A stretch of 64,000 nucleotides of DNA from Parabacteroides massiliensis (GCF_900155425.1 NZ_LT700190.1:62001-126000); one strand, 5' to 3'; numbered from the stretch's first letter, positions 9,054 to 17,707 are shown. Program-made: numbers and translations. Notes: generated from the sequence alone by a model not told the origin.

Positions 9054-9356
9054 ATTCTAATTCTCGTAACTTGTGTAAATAATTGTGAAAATATTCATTT
9101 TGTCTCCCGGCTTTTTCATTTAAGATTTCGTTGTTCACTCAAAAATGTTGTTATATTATAGGGGTATTTCCTTGGATGGTGAGGGCGCTTTTTGCTCGCA
9201 CGGTTCATAAATCATGGGGCGATTCGATGATTGGAGGATATGCTTCCGAAAAACGTTAGTTCAAATACCTTTAATGAAATTCTTTTTATCTATGCTTCAC
9301 TTTGGCACACCTTCATCCACATCTTTGCAACATTTAGATAAAAACAACAGTACCTT

Positions 9357-10211
9357 ATGATGTATTATAAAGAACGATTCAAAGACTTCTTCGCGATAGA
9401 TGAACTTCTCTGCCTGCAGCTCATAGGATATTCCGATGCAGACATATGCCATAGTTTTTATTCCCCGCAAGAAAAAGAGGCTTTGCAAAAAACAATTGCC
9501 AACTCGCCTAAACAACATGAAAAAGCAAAACAGATATTGAAGAAACAGACAGAAGCGGGAGTCGCCACCATTTCCTTTTATTCGGATGAATACCCTTGGT
9601 TCGCATTCAATAATTTAATACCGGACGCTCCTCCCTTGCTCCATATATTAGGCGATAGAAAATTATTGTTGCGTACCGATTGCGTTACCATTATCGGTTC
9701 CCGATGTGCCGATCAGGCAGGACGGGAAGCCGCCTATTCATTGGCCCGGAAATTTACGCTGGAAGGACACGTTATTGTAAGTGGTCTGGCCGCAGGTTGT
9801 GACACGGCGGCTCATCGGGGTTGTCTGGGTGCCGGAGGGAAGACCATCGCCTTTGTCGGTTCTGGATTAGACATCACGCATCCGAAGACAAACCGCCCTT
9901 TACAAGAAGAAATCATCCGATGCGGTGGGGCAATCGTTTCCGAACATCCGTTTGGCGTGAAAGCCAATCCACGTCGATTAATTGCCCGTTGCCGGTTTCA
10001 ATCCGTTATGTCCTCGGATGTGATTGTCGCCCAATGCCCGATCGTCAGCGGAACCATGTACACCGTTTTCTTCACCCAAGAATATGACGGTGATATATGG
10101 GGATGGGAAAATACCATATATGCTGTGGAATATGATACATATAACGAATTGAGCAGCGGGAATGAGTTCCTTTTAAAGTACAATCTTGCTGTAAATATCA
10201 AAAAACCATAA
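9357..10211 (+). CDS. DprA/Smf-like Rossmann-fold protein
   Basis: The 284-aa product has a short N-terminal helical region (about 1-65) and then a DprA core: TIIGSRCADQAGREAAYSLA, HVIVSGLAAGCDTAAHRGCL, TIAFVGSGLDITHPKTNRPL and GAIVSEHPFG, the signature of the DprA/LOG family. Canonical DprA loads RecA onto incoming single-stranded DNA during transformation. Here the usual GRNRIIA block is altered to ANPRRLIARCRFQSVMS, and the C-terminal winged-helix domain is absent. The protein may therefore be a specialised relative, for example in DNA uptake, plasmid establishment or nucleotide-sensing defence. Followed by a hairpin and a DUF6557-like gene. Confidence 0.85.
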   Translation: MMYYKERFKDFFAIDELLCLQLIGYSDADICHSFYSPQEKEALQKTIANSPKQHEKAKQILKKQTEAGVATISFYSDEYPWFAFNNLIPDAPPLLHILGDRKLLLRTDCVTIIGSRCADQAGREAAYSLARKFTLEGHVIVSGLAAGCDTAAHRGCLGAGGKTIAFVGSGLDITHPKTNRPLQEEIIRCGGAIVSEHPFGVKANPRRLIARCRFQSVMSSDVIVAQCPIVSGTMYTVFFTQEYDGDIWGWENTIYAVEYDTYNELSSGNEFLLKYNLAVNIKKP

Positions 10212-10245
10212 TGCCTATCATTAACACCTTATAATGGGCATTATG
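10207..10245 (+). repeat. Stem-loop between the DprA-like and DUF6557-like genes
   Basis: A perfect 9-bp stem CATAATGCC/GGCATTATG with a 21-nt loop overlaps the DprA-like stop codon (10209-10211). No T-tract follows, so it is more likely an mRNA-processing or stability element than a simple terminator. Confidence 0.5.
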
Positions 10246-10282
10246 CTGCATCAAACAGAATTAACAATATAAACAGCACAAT

Positions 10283-10663
10283 ATGACACTCAAAGACTTA
10301 TTTATGCAAGTCCGATTCGATGATTTGATACCCTCTTTATTAGAACAGGATGAGAATACCCAAAACAGTATTTGTTCTTTCCGTGAAGCGTTCGATCTTC
10401 TACGAATGATGGAACCGGATCAGGATTTTAAAGGAAAAGTCGTGATCCAATGGAGCAAGACGGAAGAGGGTGAAGAACCGTGGATTAAGGTCTGCCATTT
10501 AGACAACGAGTGGGAAAAACAACTTGCCAAAGAAGTTGTCCTTAAAGAGGATGTACAACTTTCAAACGAAGAGTTAGCCGGAAATCCTTTATGGTTAGTC
10601 CGCTGGACTGTTGGCGCTGATATAGCGCTAAAAACTTTTCTTTACTCATTGATCGTTTCATAA
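10283..10663 (+). CDS. Small acidic protein, DUF6557-like
   Basis: The 126-aa product opens MTLKDLFMQVRFDDLIPSLL and contains FREAFDLLRMMEP, LAKEVVLKED and LSNEELAGNPLWL, which I associate with the Bacteroidales DUF6557 family. No function is known for that family. The C-terminal tail after residue about 108 (VRWTVGADIALK...) does not look like the rest, so a late frameshift is possible. It lies 71 bp after the DprA-like gene and is probably transcribed with it. Confidence 0.65.
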   Translation: MTLKDLFMQVRFDDLIPSLLEQDENTQNSICSFREAFDLLRMMEPDQDFKGKVVIQWSKTEEGEEPWIKVCHLDNEWEKQLAKEVVLKEDVQLSNEELAGNPLWLVRWTVGADIALKTFLYSLIVS

Positions 10664-11452
10664 CTACGTTTTTGATCGCAAAGTAATAGAAGAGTTTTTA
10701 GGTCTGCAATGTGTACTTTATCGGATGCTTACGATTTATTGATACTGTCCAGTAATGCTCAACTGCTGATGTTACATTATGCATCTCTTCATTGTCTGAA
10801 TACCGTCAACCTGCTCTTTAACTATTTAATTACGCATATCCTTATACCACTTACGAAAGATGTTATAAAGAATTTTATTCTCATACAAAAGAAGTATAAA
10901 GACTCACCATAAGGCAAAATTCGACCTAGTACTGAAAAAGTAAAACCTTTCTAATTTTTCGCTGCTATACACATTTTTCTATTTTGACTAGCAACAAAGA
11001 TAAACATTTCTGTTTCGTTCCTTTTTTAAGTGCTTACTGATTAAAATGTACAAAACATCCATTATTTATTTAGTAGCATCTTATGAATAAATGTAAGGAG
11101 TTTACCTGCAACCTCATTATCCATTGAATATGGAACATTTGCTCCATACCTATTCCTCCAATTACAGGAAGTGATAAAGAAATCTGTCGGATGAAAAGAA
11201 TACCTTAAAAACTCCCTCTCTATAGGTTAAAGAAAGCATCAACTTTTTTATAAACAAAGTATCGGGAAGAGCACATGCTTTTCCTTTTTTATGGCCTTGC
11301 TGTGCCGGGTCGCCTGCCACCACCACATTTTGATTGCAAAATCCTGTTCGGCTCTCTTCCTGTATGGTTTCCAGATGGTTATACATGCCAAATGTATATG
11401 TTTGCATGACATATGCTATTTACTATGTTTGTCATCTTATACATTACCGCAT
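10664..11452. other. 789-bp gap with no supportable gene
   Basis: AT-rich sequence with short open frames on both strands that lack recognisable similarity, codon regularity or promoters (for example 10709-10912 plus and 11162-11407 minus). I see no RNA gene or repeat array. It separates the DprA-like operon from the ATPase module and may be decayed coding DNA. Confidence 0.5.
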
Positions 11453-12238
11453 TCATAACAAATTTATTTTTTCTTCTTCACACCAGATTTCCAACAATTC
11501 ATCATCACTAAAAGAATAATTCTTCTTTTTAAATTCCTCCCATATTGTCTTTATGACATTCGAAATATGCTCAAATTCTGATTTGTTGGAATATCTATAT
11601 TTTTCAGCTATTTCACGCCAATATTTTATTTGTCCAAGAAACAGTTTCCAATCAGCAGTATTTTCATGTTTCTTTAAATCAGTTCTTATATTTTCTTCCG
11701 AATGTATCGGTGTATAAGGAAAATCAGAAGGCGATTTAATAATGTTATGAAATTCTGAAACAGAGCATGCTCTACAATTGTTTAGTTCGCCTCCTGTCCG
11801 ACTTTGTCTATTAAACCAACTTTTAGCTTGTGAAGCAAGCTTTTCCTTAAACAGGAAAATGCTTTTCAACTCAATTGCGACTTTCCTGCCAAGCAATTTC
11901 TTGGTGTAAATCACCTTGTTTTCCATAGCTGTCTTAGAAAGATTTTTAATATTATCATAATCCATTCTAAGTTCTACAAGCAACAAACGCGGACTGGAAA
12001 CTCGATTATTTTCATAAGTAGAAATGCCAATTACCGCATCCACCGTACAATCAGGCTGTCCCTTTCTCAATACATTTTTTTCGTATGTATCCATATCCAG
12101 ACATTCAATATCCGGACGAAAGGAATATGTATTTCCATAATCGCGACGAGACACTGCATTCAACGTAGAATGACATACCGGATAAATAGAATGTCCCCTT
12201 ACGACCTCATTATTATAAATCCATTCCCCCATTCCCAT
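11453..12238 (-). CDS. Putative effector partner of the AAA ATPase (unknown family)
   Basis: The start is ATG 12238 (MGMGEWIYNNEV); the frame extends only to a TTG at 12262. The roughly 261-aa protein overlaps the end of the upstream ATPase gene by about 26 bp, indicating translational coupling. A region PDCTVDAVIGI...LLLVELRMDYDN (about 60-110) has the spacing of a PD-(D/E)xK nuclease core, but the lysine is replaced by R, so this is tentative. A CxxC (NNCRACS) sits mid-protein. ATPase-plus-partner pairs with this layout occur in anti-phage systems (Septu, PARIS, Gabija and OLD types). I do not recognise the exact family. Confidence 0.7.
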   Translation of the reverse strand: MGMGEWIYNNEVVRGHSIYPVCHSTLNAVSRRDYGNTYSFRPDIECLDMDTYEKNVLRKGQPDCTVDAVIGISTYENNRVSSPRLLLVELRMDYDNIKNLSKTAMENKVIYTKKLLGRKVAIELKSIFLFKEKLASQAKSWFNRQSRTGGELNNCRACSVSEFHNIIKSPSDFPYTPIHSEENIRTDLKKHENTADWKLFLGQIKYWREIAEKYRYSNKSEFEHISNVIKTIWEEFKKKNYSFSDDELLEIWCEEEKINLL

Positions 12239-13568
12239 ATATATTGATTCTGTCCAAAGCAATATTGAATGAATCGAAGATTTCTCCTATTTCATGTTCC
12301 AAATCCTTATAAACATACTGGTGTGGATTTTCTTCATCCGGCTGTGCTACATAGAAACGAGTGTCCGATAACACACCCTCTTTGTGAGCTATATCGTGAA
12401 TGGCAGCCACCATATCCGGATTGTGACTGGCTATCATAATTTTCAATCCCAGTTCCTTGTTCAATAAAACTAGAAGCCGAGCAAATTCTACTATCCATTG
12501 CGGATGAAGATGTGCCTCCGGCTCGTCTATCATCAGCAATGTTTCTTGATTCAGATTACCATTCTCCAACAGACGTTGAAGATAAGAAAAAGCCTTGAAT
12601 CCTGTGGCTGCATCTTTCAAGGAGATATTTACTTTCTTATCTTTGGAAATATAACGCAAACTTTTTTCATCAAAGACATCATCCTCTTCCAATACCGTTT
12701 CACCATTCAATAAATCTTTGACCCGTACCAAAAATTTTCGTTCTCCCATAGATAAATTCTTACCCGATTTATCATCTAACATCATCTCACGCAAATCATT
12801 CCAAAAAATGTTTTCCGTATCTTCCACTTCAACTGCCATGGGAGTGTCAATATAAATGGCTCGCTGCAAATTGAACAACGTGGAGACATGGGTATCTTCG
12901 AGAAGATTAACCTCATCTTCCTCCAACTGAATCCCCAAAGGGAAATCATGCTGTATATCGAAATACTTCTCAATCAACTTTAAATAGGTAGAACGCGGAC
13001 GTTCATTCATATTTTTAACCAATTGATTAGTCAGTTGAGTAATCAAACGATTATTCTGCCCAACAAAATTTTCAATAGACTGACGAACATCTTCTTGTTT
13101 GTTATGAACACTCAAATAATTCAAGATTCTGACTTTACGTGCTTCAGAAAGATTTTCCGTCAAGGCTTCCGATAGAAAATTCTCTGTGGCATACAAGGCT
13201 TGCAGAAACAAATCTTGAACAATCTCAATTTGTTCATACGAGTGCACTCTTGTCTGCTTCATTTTTTCGGTTACTTCAAGCAAAGTATTCAAAGAACCTT
13301 TTTCCAACAAACCGCTTTTTTGAGAGAATCGCCCCAAATCCATACAAGCAAATCGCATCCGATTAATCAAGTTATCTATTTTAGCTTTATAATCCCTCAA
13401 CAAAAAAATGTCAAAGTCTCGCGATCCGTTAATCAGATAATACAGCCATCGGGACAGGGTACTCTTTCCACATCCGTTAATGCCGGATAACACCGTAATG
13501 CCATCCAGTTTGATTTTTGCCTCTTTAACTGCATGATAACCAAGCAGTTTATATATGTATTTGCCCAT
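12213..13568 (-). CDS. AAA/ABC-type ATPase (AAA15/OLD/RecF-like), putative defence sensor
   Basis: A 451-aa protein with Walker A SGINGCGKST (28-37), a long helical insert (about 100-230), a signature-like segment around DAATGFKAFSYLQRLL (319-334), Walker B LLMIDEPEAHLHP (344-356) and a H-loop ASHNPD (380-385). This is the architecture of the RecF/SMC-like AAA15 ATPases that partner with nucleases or toxins in prokaryotic defence. It starts the two-gene operon, has its own strong promoter, and overlaps the downstream gene. No Toprim domain is fused, so it is not a one-protein OLD enzyme. Confidence 0.88.
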   Translation of the reverse strand: MGKYIYKLLGYHAVKEAKIKLDGITVLSGINGCGKSTLSRWLYYLINGSRDFDIFLLRDYKAKIDNLINRMRFACMDLGRFSQKSGLLEKGSLNTLLEVTEKMKQTRVHSYEQIEIVQDLFLQALYATENFLSEALTENLSEARKVRILNYLSVHNKQEDVRQSIENFVGQNNRLITQLTNQLVKNMNERPRSTYLKLIEKYFDIQHDFPLGIQLEEDEVNLLEDTHVSTLFNLQRAIYIDTPMAVEVEDTENIFWNDLREMMLDDKSGKNLSMGERKFLVRVKDLLNGETVLEEDDVFDEKSLRYISKDKKVNISLKDAATGFKAFSYLQRLLENGNLNQETLLMIDEPEAHLHPQWIVEFARLLVLLNKELGLKIMIASHNPDMVAAIHDIAHKEGVLSDTRFYVAQPDEENPHQYVYKDLEHEIGEIFDSFNIALDRINIYGNGGMDL

Positions 13569-13596
13569 ATTTTTTACAATTTGCCTATAGTCAGTA

Positions 13597-13627
13597 CAAA
13601 GCTACTACTTTTAGAATTAAAAACAAA
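13597..13627 (-). promoter_or_regulatory. Promoter of the ATPase/effector operon
   Basis: The minus strand reads TTTG (13624-13627), a 19-bp spacer and TAGCTTTG (13597-13604), a full match to the Bacteroidetes consensus, about 29 bp upstream of ATG 13568. It overlaps the end of a decayed CpsB fragment. Confidence 0.7.
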
Positions 13628-13856
13628 CAAGAGACACTACTTGTTGAAGAGATTTAGCATTACCTTTTGCATAAAGAAGAGATTTCCAGACGCCCAAACG
13701 GTGTGTATCGCTGCCGGCCAAGTCATAAAAATTATTTTTCAACAGCCATTCCGCCTTTTTTCTTGCCTCTATGCCATAAGCATCGACCAATGAAAAGAGA
13801 TTCAGCTGAAACTTTACCTTCATCTCTTTCAGTTGCCGGTAATCGTTCTCATTCAT
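13617..13856 (-). pseudogene. C-terminal remnant of a CpsB/YwqE-type tyrosine-protein phosphatase
   Basis: The 79 residues include KFQLNLFSLVDAYG, KKAEWLLKNNFYDLAGSDTHRL, which match the end of PHP-fold capsule tyrosine phosphatases (the metal-binding GSDTHR block near the C-terminus). The homologous sequence continues a few codons upstream (HHERYVY, compare the family AHPERY) before an in-frame TGA at the inverted repeat. The N-terminal two thirds, including the catalytic site, are missing. Confidence 0.75.
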
Positions 13857-13870
13857 ATAGACATAGCGTT

Positions 13871-13906
13871 CGTGATGCCAAACTCAATGAGTCTTTTGGC
13901 ATCACG
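13871..13906. repeat. Perfect 12-bp inverted repeat at the CpsB break point
   Basis: CGTGATGCCAAA (13871-13882) and TTTGGCATCACG (13895-13906) flank a 12-nt loop. The right-hand end of the recognisable CpsB fragment falls inside this palindrome. There is no T-tract, which argues against a standard terminator. Confidence 0.7.
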
Positions 13907-14024
13907 TTCTGTGAGTACGTCCCTCTTTATTCGGAGAAAGATTAAGAAGTACATTAGAGTTTTGCCCAAAAACAAAATTACAAATTTTTTCTATACATTG
14001 AATAAAAGATACATAAAAAACAAA

Positions 14025-14080
14025 TTGCCCCAAAATAGACGAAACTCCGATTCTTCGGGGCTTCGTCTATTTTGGGGCAA
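14025..14080. repeat. Perfect 19-bp inverted repeat hairpin
   Basis: TTGCCCCAAAATAGACGAA (14025-14043) is exactly complementary to 14062-14080, with an 18-nt loop that has a further small CCGA/TCGG stem. Such a long perfect stem without a following T-tract resembles a remnant of a small mobile element or a strong RNA end structure. It lies between the CpsB remnant and the phosphatase pseudogene. Confidence 0.75.
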
Positions 14081-14133
14081 CCGATTTACTTGTATTTCTT
14101 TATTCATTGACAATTCGGCTGTACAAAGAAATA

Positions 14134-14406
14134 TCATTTCCCGTAATGTACATCAACATAAACAGGACAATAATCGGAAGCGACATAATCTTTTATCATT
14201 CTTGTCTGTTTAACCGTAAATTTCCTGTTCTTTTTCTTGATAGCAGGACCAAATACATAATTCATCCCGGTCTGATGTGCTATTTTTCTATCCCATTATG
14301 GACATTGTAGGATATTATGCGCAAACTATCCAACTCATCAGTAGAAGGAAGCATGTACCTCTGCCATAAGAACCAAGCATAACAAATATAACATTACTTT
14401 TTTCAT
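14134..14406 (-). pseudogene. Decayed endonuclease/exonuclease/phosphatase (EEP) family protein
   Basis: ATG 14406 starts a good signal peptide (MKKVMLYLLCLVLMAEVHAS) followed by TGA. In another frame the text resumes as LRIISYNVHNGI, the EEP family N-terminal motif, then jumps to KIAHQTGMNYVFGPAI and ends SDYCPVYVDVHYGK, the family's C-terminal SDHxPV motif. Most of the roughly 280-residue family core is deleted and there are at least two frameshifts. Members of this Bacteroides group are usually secreted. Confidence 0.75.
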
Positions 14407-14415
14407 AGGACAGCA

Positions 14416-15003
14416 TTATATTCTCTTGCGGAGTTCAAGCAATAAGTCCACATCTTCCTGACGCATTCTGCCTTCACGATTAGGAGGCAAATTCAGAATC
14501 AGGATATTGTCTTGAGCCGTGGCGCGTTGGTAGAACTTGAACAATTCATCAATGGATTTATATTCCTTATCCGTTGTATGATAGAACCACCTTTTAAAAA
14601 AACATACAGTCGATTCAAACGGCATATAATAGCGTTTGCCTTGATGAATAAATACTTTAGGGTCGGGATTGGCAGGCAAGAGCGGATCACCCAAACGGAA
14701 ATCACTGGGGAAATAACGTATGGGGTCACCCTCCTTCTGCTTTTCAGGAATGATTTTATAGGATTTTTCAGGCGCGTTGGGGTCATTAGGATTAGCATCC
14801 TCTCCAATGGTCCAATTTATGCCTATCTGACATTGCGGCTCACGGCTCTTGATAGTCTGATAGATTTCTTGAACCGGCCAGCGATCATGCGGCTGATCCA
14901 AGAGACGGTAACGATTGAAACGGTTATCAAACCGGTGTTCAATTTCAAGGCGAAGGAGTGAAAAGATAACGATTTTTGGTAAAGAACCATCTGCCCAAAG
15001 CAT
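14416..15003 (-). pseudogene. C-terminal fragment of a GH29 alpha-L-fucosidase
   Basis: The last about 140 codons encode QIGINWTIGEDANPND, IRYFPSDFRLGDPLLP, FFKRWFYHTTDKEYKS and ILILNLPPNREGR, characteristic of Bacteroidales GH29 enzymes that remove terminal fucose from glycans. The signal peptide and catalytic N-terminal region are absent. The first about 50 codons have no family match and probably come from rearranged DNA. The fragment abuts the RecD-like remnant on the opposite strand and the EEP pseudogene 10 bp downstream. Confidence 0.75.
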
Positions 15004-15017
15004 ACGGTCAAAAGGTG

Positions 15018-15236
15018 AGCAACATACAATTAATCACTCCCATACAGAAAGGCGTTGTAGGCGCAGCCAATCTGAACATGGCCTTGCAATCGGCATTGAA
15101 CACTTCTCGGTTGGCATTGAACCGTGGCGGTTACTCGTTACGGCAGAGTGACCTGGTGATGCAGCTGCGCATCAACTACAACATGGATATATTCAGCAGC
15201 GATTTGGGCTATGTCGAGCACGGCTCTTTCATTTAA
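15018..15236 (+). pseudogene. C-terminal fragment of a RecD-like DNA helicase
   Basis: The reading frame encodes IQLITPIQKGVVGAANLN, LNRGGYSLRQSDLVMQLR and NYNMDIFSSDLGYVE, which match the region preceding the last helicase motifs of RecD2-type superfamily 1 helicases (family text: LTPM.kG..Ga..LN...Q..LNP, GD.VMQ..NNYD..vFNGD.G). No Walker motifs remain, and the frame ends soon after. It is joined head to head with the fucosidase fragment. Confidence 0.65.
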
Positions 15237-15382
15237 ACTTGGAATAGACTGACAACCACTGATTATGTTGAGTTTACCTTAGTTCCAAAATGTACCATTA
15301 AGTCAATATTATGTCAAAAGTTGCGTTGAGCTGTTCTAAATGTCTATCTGCCACAAACATTAGATATTCAAAGTAGGGGGCG

Positions 15383-15441
15383 TAAAATAAACTGTGTTAG
15401 CAAAATTAATATTTTATTCTTTGCTGACACAGTTTTATTTA
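15383..15441. terminator. Bidirectional Rho-independent terminator
   Basis: CTGTGTTAGCAAA (15392-15404) pairs with TTTGCTGACACAG (15420-15432) with one wobble. A-rich sequence precedes the stem and TTTTATTT follows, so it can stop transcription from both directions. It separates the pseudogene cluster from the element-like gene block. I see no gene in 15237-15492. Confidence 0.7.
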
Positions 15442-15492
15442 CAGCCTCTTCAAAGTATTTTTAAATGAAAGAGCCGTGATTTTATCTGATTT

Positions 15493-15828
15493 TCAAAGTG
15501 TAACCTTTCCCAATCTGACTTCATCTGACAGTTCCTCGAATCTTTCCTCGACTTTCAGTACCTCGTCACAGATGCCCTTGCACCCCTGATTGTTCACTCT
15601 CATGAAGTTGCTCCGTGAGGTAACCTGGCACACCCTGCTTTGTGATAATCCGATATAGTTCCCTATATCCTGTTGTTTGAATCTCAGCTTGATACATCCA
15701 ACATAGCAGAACACATGTTTGGCAAAAGCTATCTTGTGTGTCTTGGATTTATGCTGACGCAACGTAGCGGTATCTATGTTGGTGACCTCTGCTACGGCAT
15801 GTAGCAATACTTTCAATTTATCATTCAT
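15493..15828 (-). CDS. DnaA C-terminal-domain-like helix-turn-helix protein
   Basis: The start is ATG 15828 (MNDKLKVLL); an upstream TTG is less likely. The 111-aa protein resembles DnaA domain IV: an N-terminal helix, the segment KTHKIAFAKHVFCYVGCIKLRFKQQDIGNYIGLSQSRV split over two helices, then a basic tail. In DnaA this part reads the origin boxes; free-standing versions are common on Bacteroidetes mobile elements and phages. It may bind an origin or a promoter of this element. The HTH assignment is by pattern only. Confidence 0.7.
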   Translation of the reverse strand: MNDKLKVLLHAVAEVTNIDTATLRQHKSKTHKIAFAKHVFCYVGCIKLRFKQQDIGNYIGLSQSRVCQVTSRSNFMRVNNQGCKGICDEVLKVEERFEELSDEVRLGKVTL

Positions 15829-15872
15829 AAACAATACCCTCCTTGACTAAATCCTTATACTTGCTTTCATCG

Positions 15873-16301
15873 TCACAAATCCACCCGGTATTCGGTGTCA
15901 TCAGGCAAGATGACCAGTACTTGTGTGTAATCCTGATTGTAATCTGCTGTTTTGACATTCGTGATGGACGCCAACTTGTTTATTAATTCCTGCAGCAGTA
16001 ATTTTTTGGTTTCCTCTCCGGAGGATTTGATTTTCTTCCGATAATTCTCCATCTCAAATTCGACTTCCAGCAAGGCAAGTCTGTATTCCATATTTTTGGG
16101 CTTGCGGACCTTTACCTTGTTTTTTTTCTTTTTCTGTGCTGGTTCCTCAGTCACCACAACCGTTTTACTCTCGGTCACCTCTGTGTTGTTATGTAGCCGG
16201 AATGTATGTTGGCTACGGATGGTGTCAGACACACTCGTCTGGGCGTTTGCATACAAGTGCCCGCCCAACAGCAAAGCTGTAACTATCAGTTTTATTTTCA
16301 T
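15873..16301 (-). CDS. Small secreted protein, unknown
   Basis: 142 aa with a clear signal peptide (1-20, ending YANAQ). The mature part has a lysine-rich patch (about 55-70, QKKKKNKVKVRKPK) followed by a helix (75-115) and a short beta-like end. No family recognised. It lies 28 bp after a fimbrillin lipoprotein gene on the same strand and may serve the same surface structure. Confidence 0.75.
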   Translation of the reverse strand: MKIKLIVTALLLGGHLYANAQTSVSDTIRSQHTFRLHNNTEVTESKTVVVTEEPAQKKKKNKVKVRKPKNMEYRLALLEVEFEMENYRKKIKSSGEETKKLLLQELINKLASITNVKTADYNQDYTQVLVILPDDTEYRVDL

Positions 16302-16329
16302 AGTAAAGAAAATTTTGATTTTGTATTTG

Positions 16330-17220
16330 TTATTTATACGATGTGCTCAAGTCTGATTCTGCCCCGTCCTCCCAAGGGACGATATTGACTCCCTTCAGGT
16401 ACAGGTTTTCTTCTGCCACATCAAATCCCAACCAGAAGTTCTGTACCATGCCCTGGCCAAAATTCAGATCCTTGACAGGTAATGTATAGGTCCTGCCATT
16501 TACGATGACTGTAATGTTGATGGCCACCCCTTTGCAGGGAATCATGTACAATAAGGCTTTTTGTCCTGTCTCGTCAATCTCGCATTCCATTTCTCCGTCC
16601 AGGACCTGCAAGGAACCCGTTTCATCGGTGAACATATTGATTTGTCCAGTAGAGTAAATCGGATGCACGGGATCGGCTCCCTCTATATAGATGTGAGATA
16701 CGGTGCATCCCTGTTCCAGAATGGGCCGTATGTCCAGTTTCAGCATACACATCGCATGCCGCATCTTGATGTCTGCAATAGGCTGGGCGTAGTTGATGTA
16801 TCCGTATTCTTCGATATCATGGAGCCCATACATGTAGTCCGTCTTGCCGGTATTGATACGGAGCCATTCGTCCGACTGCATGTTCGGGTCGTACGGATAA
16901 TAAGCATATGCGTTGACACTGTCCTCTCCAAGCCTTACCTCACAGTTCTTGTCCAGATACCATTTGGAACCGTTGGATATCGCCTTTTGGTTATTCAACA
17001 GATTTGTCTGGTTCATGTTCTTGTCTAAGGAGAACAACCCGACGGCGTGCGTAGAAGGATATTTGTCCGGTTGGTCCGGAGCCAGGAACGAATGGCTGCT
17101 GACCAGTAATTTGAGCGTGTTGGTCTTTTCACGTACCTCGTCATGGTCCGTGCATGAGCCGGCTAGAATTACGGCAAGCAAAACGCCGGCTGTCTTGATG
17201 TAATTAGAAAGTATTTTCAT
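16330..17220 (-). CDS. Fimbrillin-family lipoprotein
   Basis: 296 aa with a type II signal peptide (lipobox LAGSC, C23). It carries fimbrillin hallmarks: VNAYAYYPYDP, DYMYG, RHAMCMLKLDI in the middle and a C-terminal NIVPWEDG strand like the donor strand of type V pilins. These lipoproteins are sorted to the outer membrane and polymerise as stalk, tip or anchor subunits. The gene overlaps the upstream 167-aa gene by 17 bp, placing a pilus-like subunit inside an operon of unknown genes far from the main fimbrial cluster at 57-64 kb. Confidence 0.85.
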   Translation of the reverse strand: MKILSNYIKTAGVLLAVILAGSCTDHDEVREKTNTLKLLVSSHSFLAPDQPDKYPSTHAVGLFSLDKNMNQTNLLNNQKAISNGSKWYLDKNCEVRLGEDSVNAYAYYPYDPNMQSDEWLRINTGKTDYMYGLHDIEEYGYINYAQPIADIKMRHAMCMLKLDIRPILEQGCTVSHIYIEGADPVHPIYSTGQINMFTDETGSLQVLDGEMECEIDETGQKALLYMIPCKGVAINITVIVNGRTYTLPVKDLNFGQGMVQNFWLGFDVAEENLYLKGVNIVPWEDGAESDLSTSYK

Positions 17221-17707
17221 ATCTTGCTATACTGTTATCTGAAATCTCAAGCGCCCCATTACACTGATCGTCGTTAAACTGGCCCTCTCTCAGCAGTCCA
17301 ATCAGGAAGTCGGCGCAACCTTCCGCAAGTTCGTGATAGTTGTAGTCTCTGGGGCAGAACGACATATTGACCGTATCATCATCGGTCAGGTTCATGTTCA
17401 TGATTTCGTTTTGGAGTATCTGCATAAGCTGTGACAGTTCGAATGCCGCATACATGTTCTCTACCAGTTGCTCGACATCGACACCTGAATTATGCAGCGC
17501 TTCTGCCCGCTCGTCTCCTGTCAGATATTGGGGATCGGTATCCTCGTCCGCTATCAAGAAGAGACCCCAGCACTGTTGTCCCTCATGAAGGATTTCACCC
17601 CAGAAGAACATGGACACGTTTTGGTCGATATTCAGATTAAACAACTCCACAGCCTGTTTCGGTGTGATAAACATTGATTGCATAATGAAATTTATGTTCA
17701 TAGTCAT
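17204..17707 (-). CDS. Acidic hypothetical protein, 167 aa
   Basis: Soluble, acidic protein with no signal peptide, predicted mostly helical after residue 75. Its start overlaps the upstream stop by 4 bp (ATGA) and its end overlaps the fimbrillin start, so it is firmly in an operon. No family recognised. Confidence 0.8.
   Translation of the reverse strand: MTMNINFIMQSMFITPKQAVELFNLNIDQNVSMFFWGEILHEGQQCWGLFLIADEDTDPQYLTGDERAEALHNSGVDVEQLVENMYAAFELSQLMQILQNEIMNMNLTDDDTVNMSFCPRDYNYHELAEGCADFLIGLLREGQFNDDQCNGALEISDNSIARYENTF

Noticed and set aside
10709-10912. 67-codon plus-strand open frame after the DUF6557-like gene
   Set aside because: Hydrophobic, unstructured translation with no family likeness; not enough to call a gene.
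11162-11407. 81-codon minus-strand open frame before the effector gene
   Set aside because: No promoter, no match; may be a remnant, but I cannot name it.
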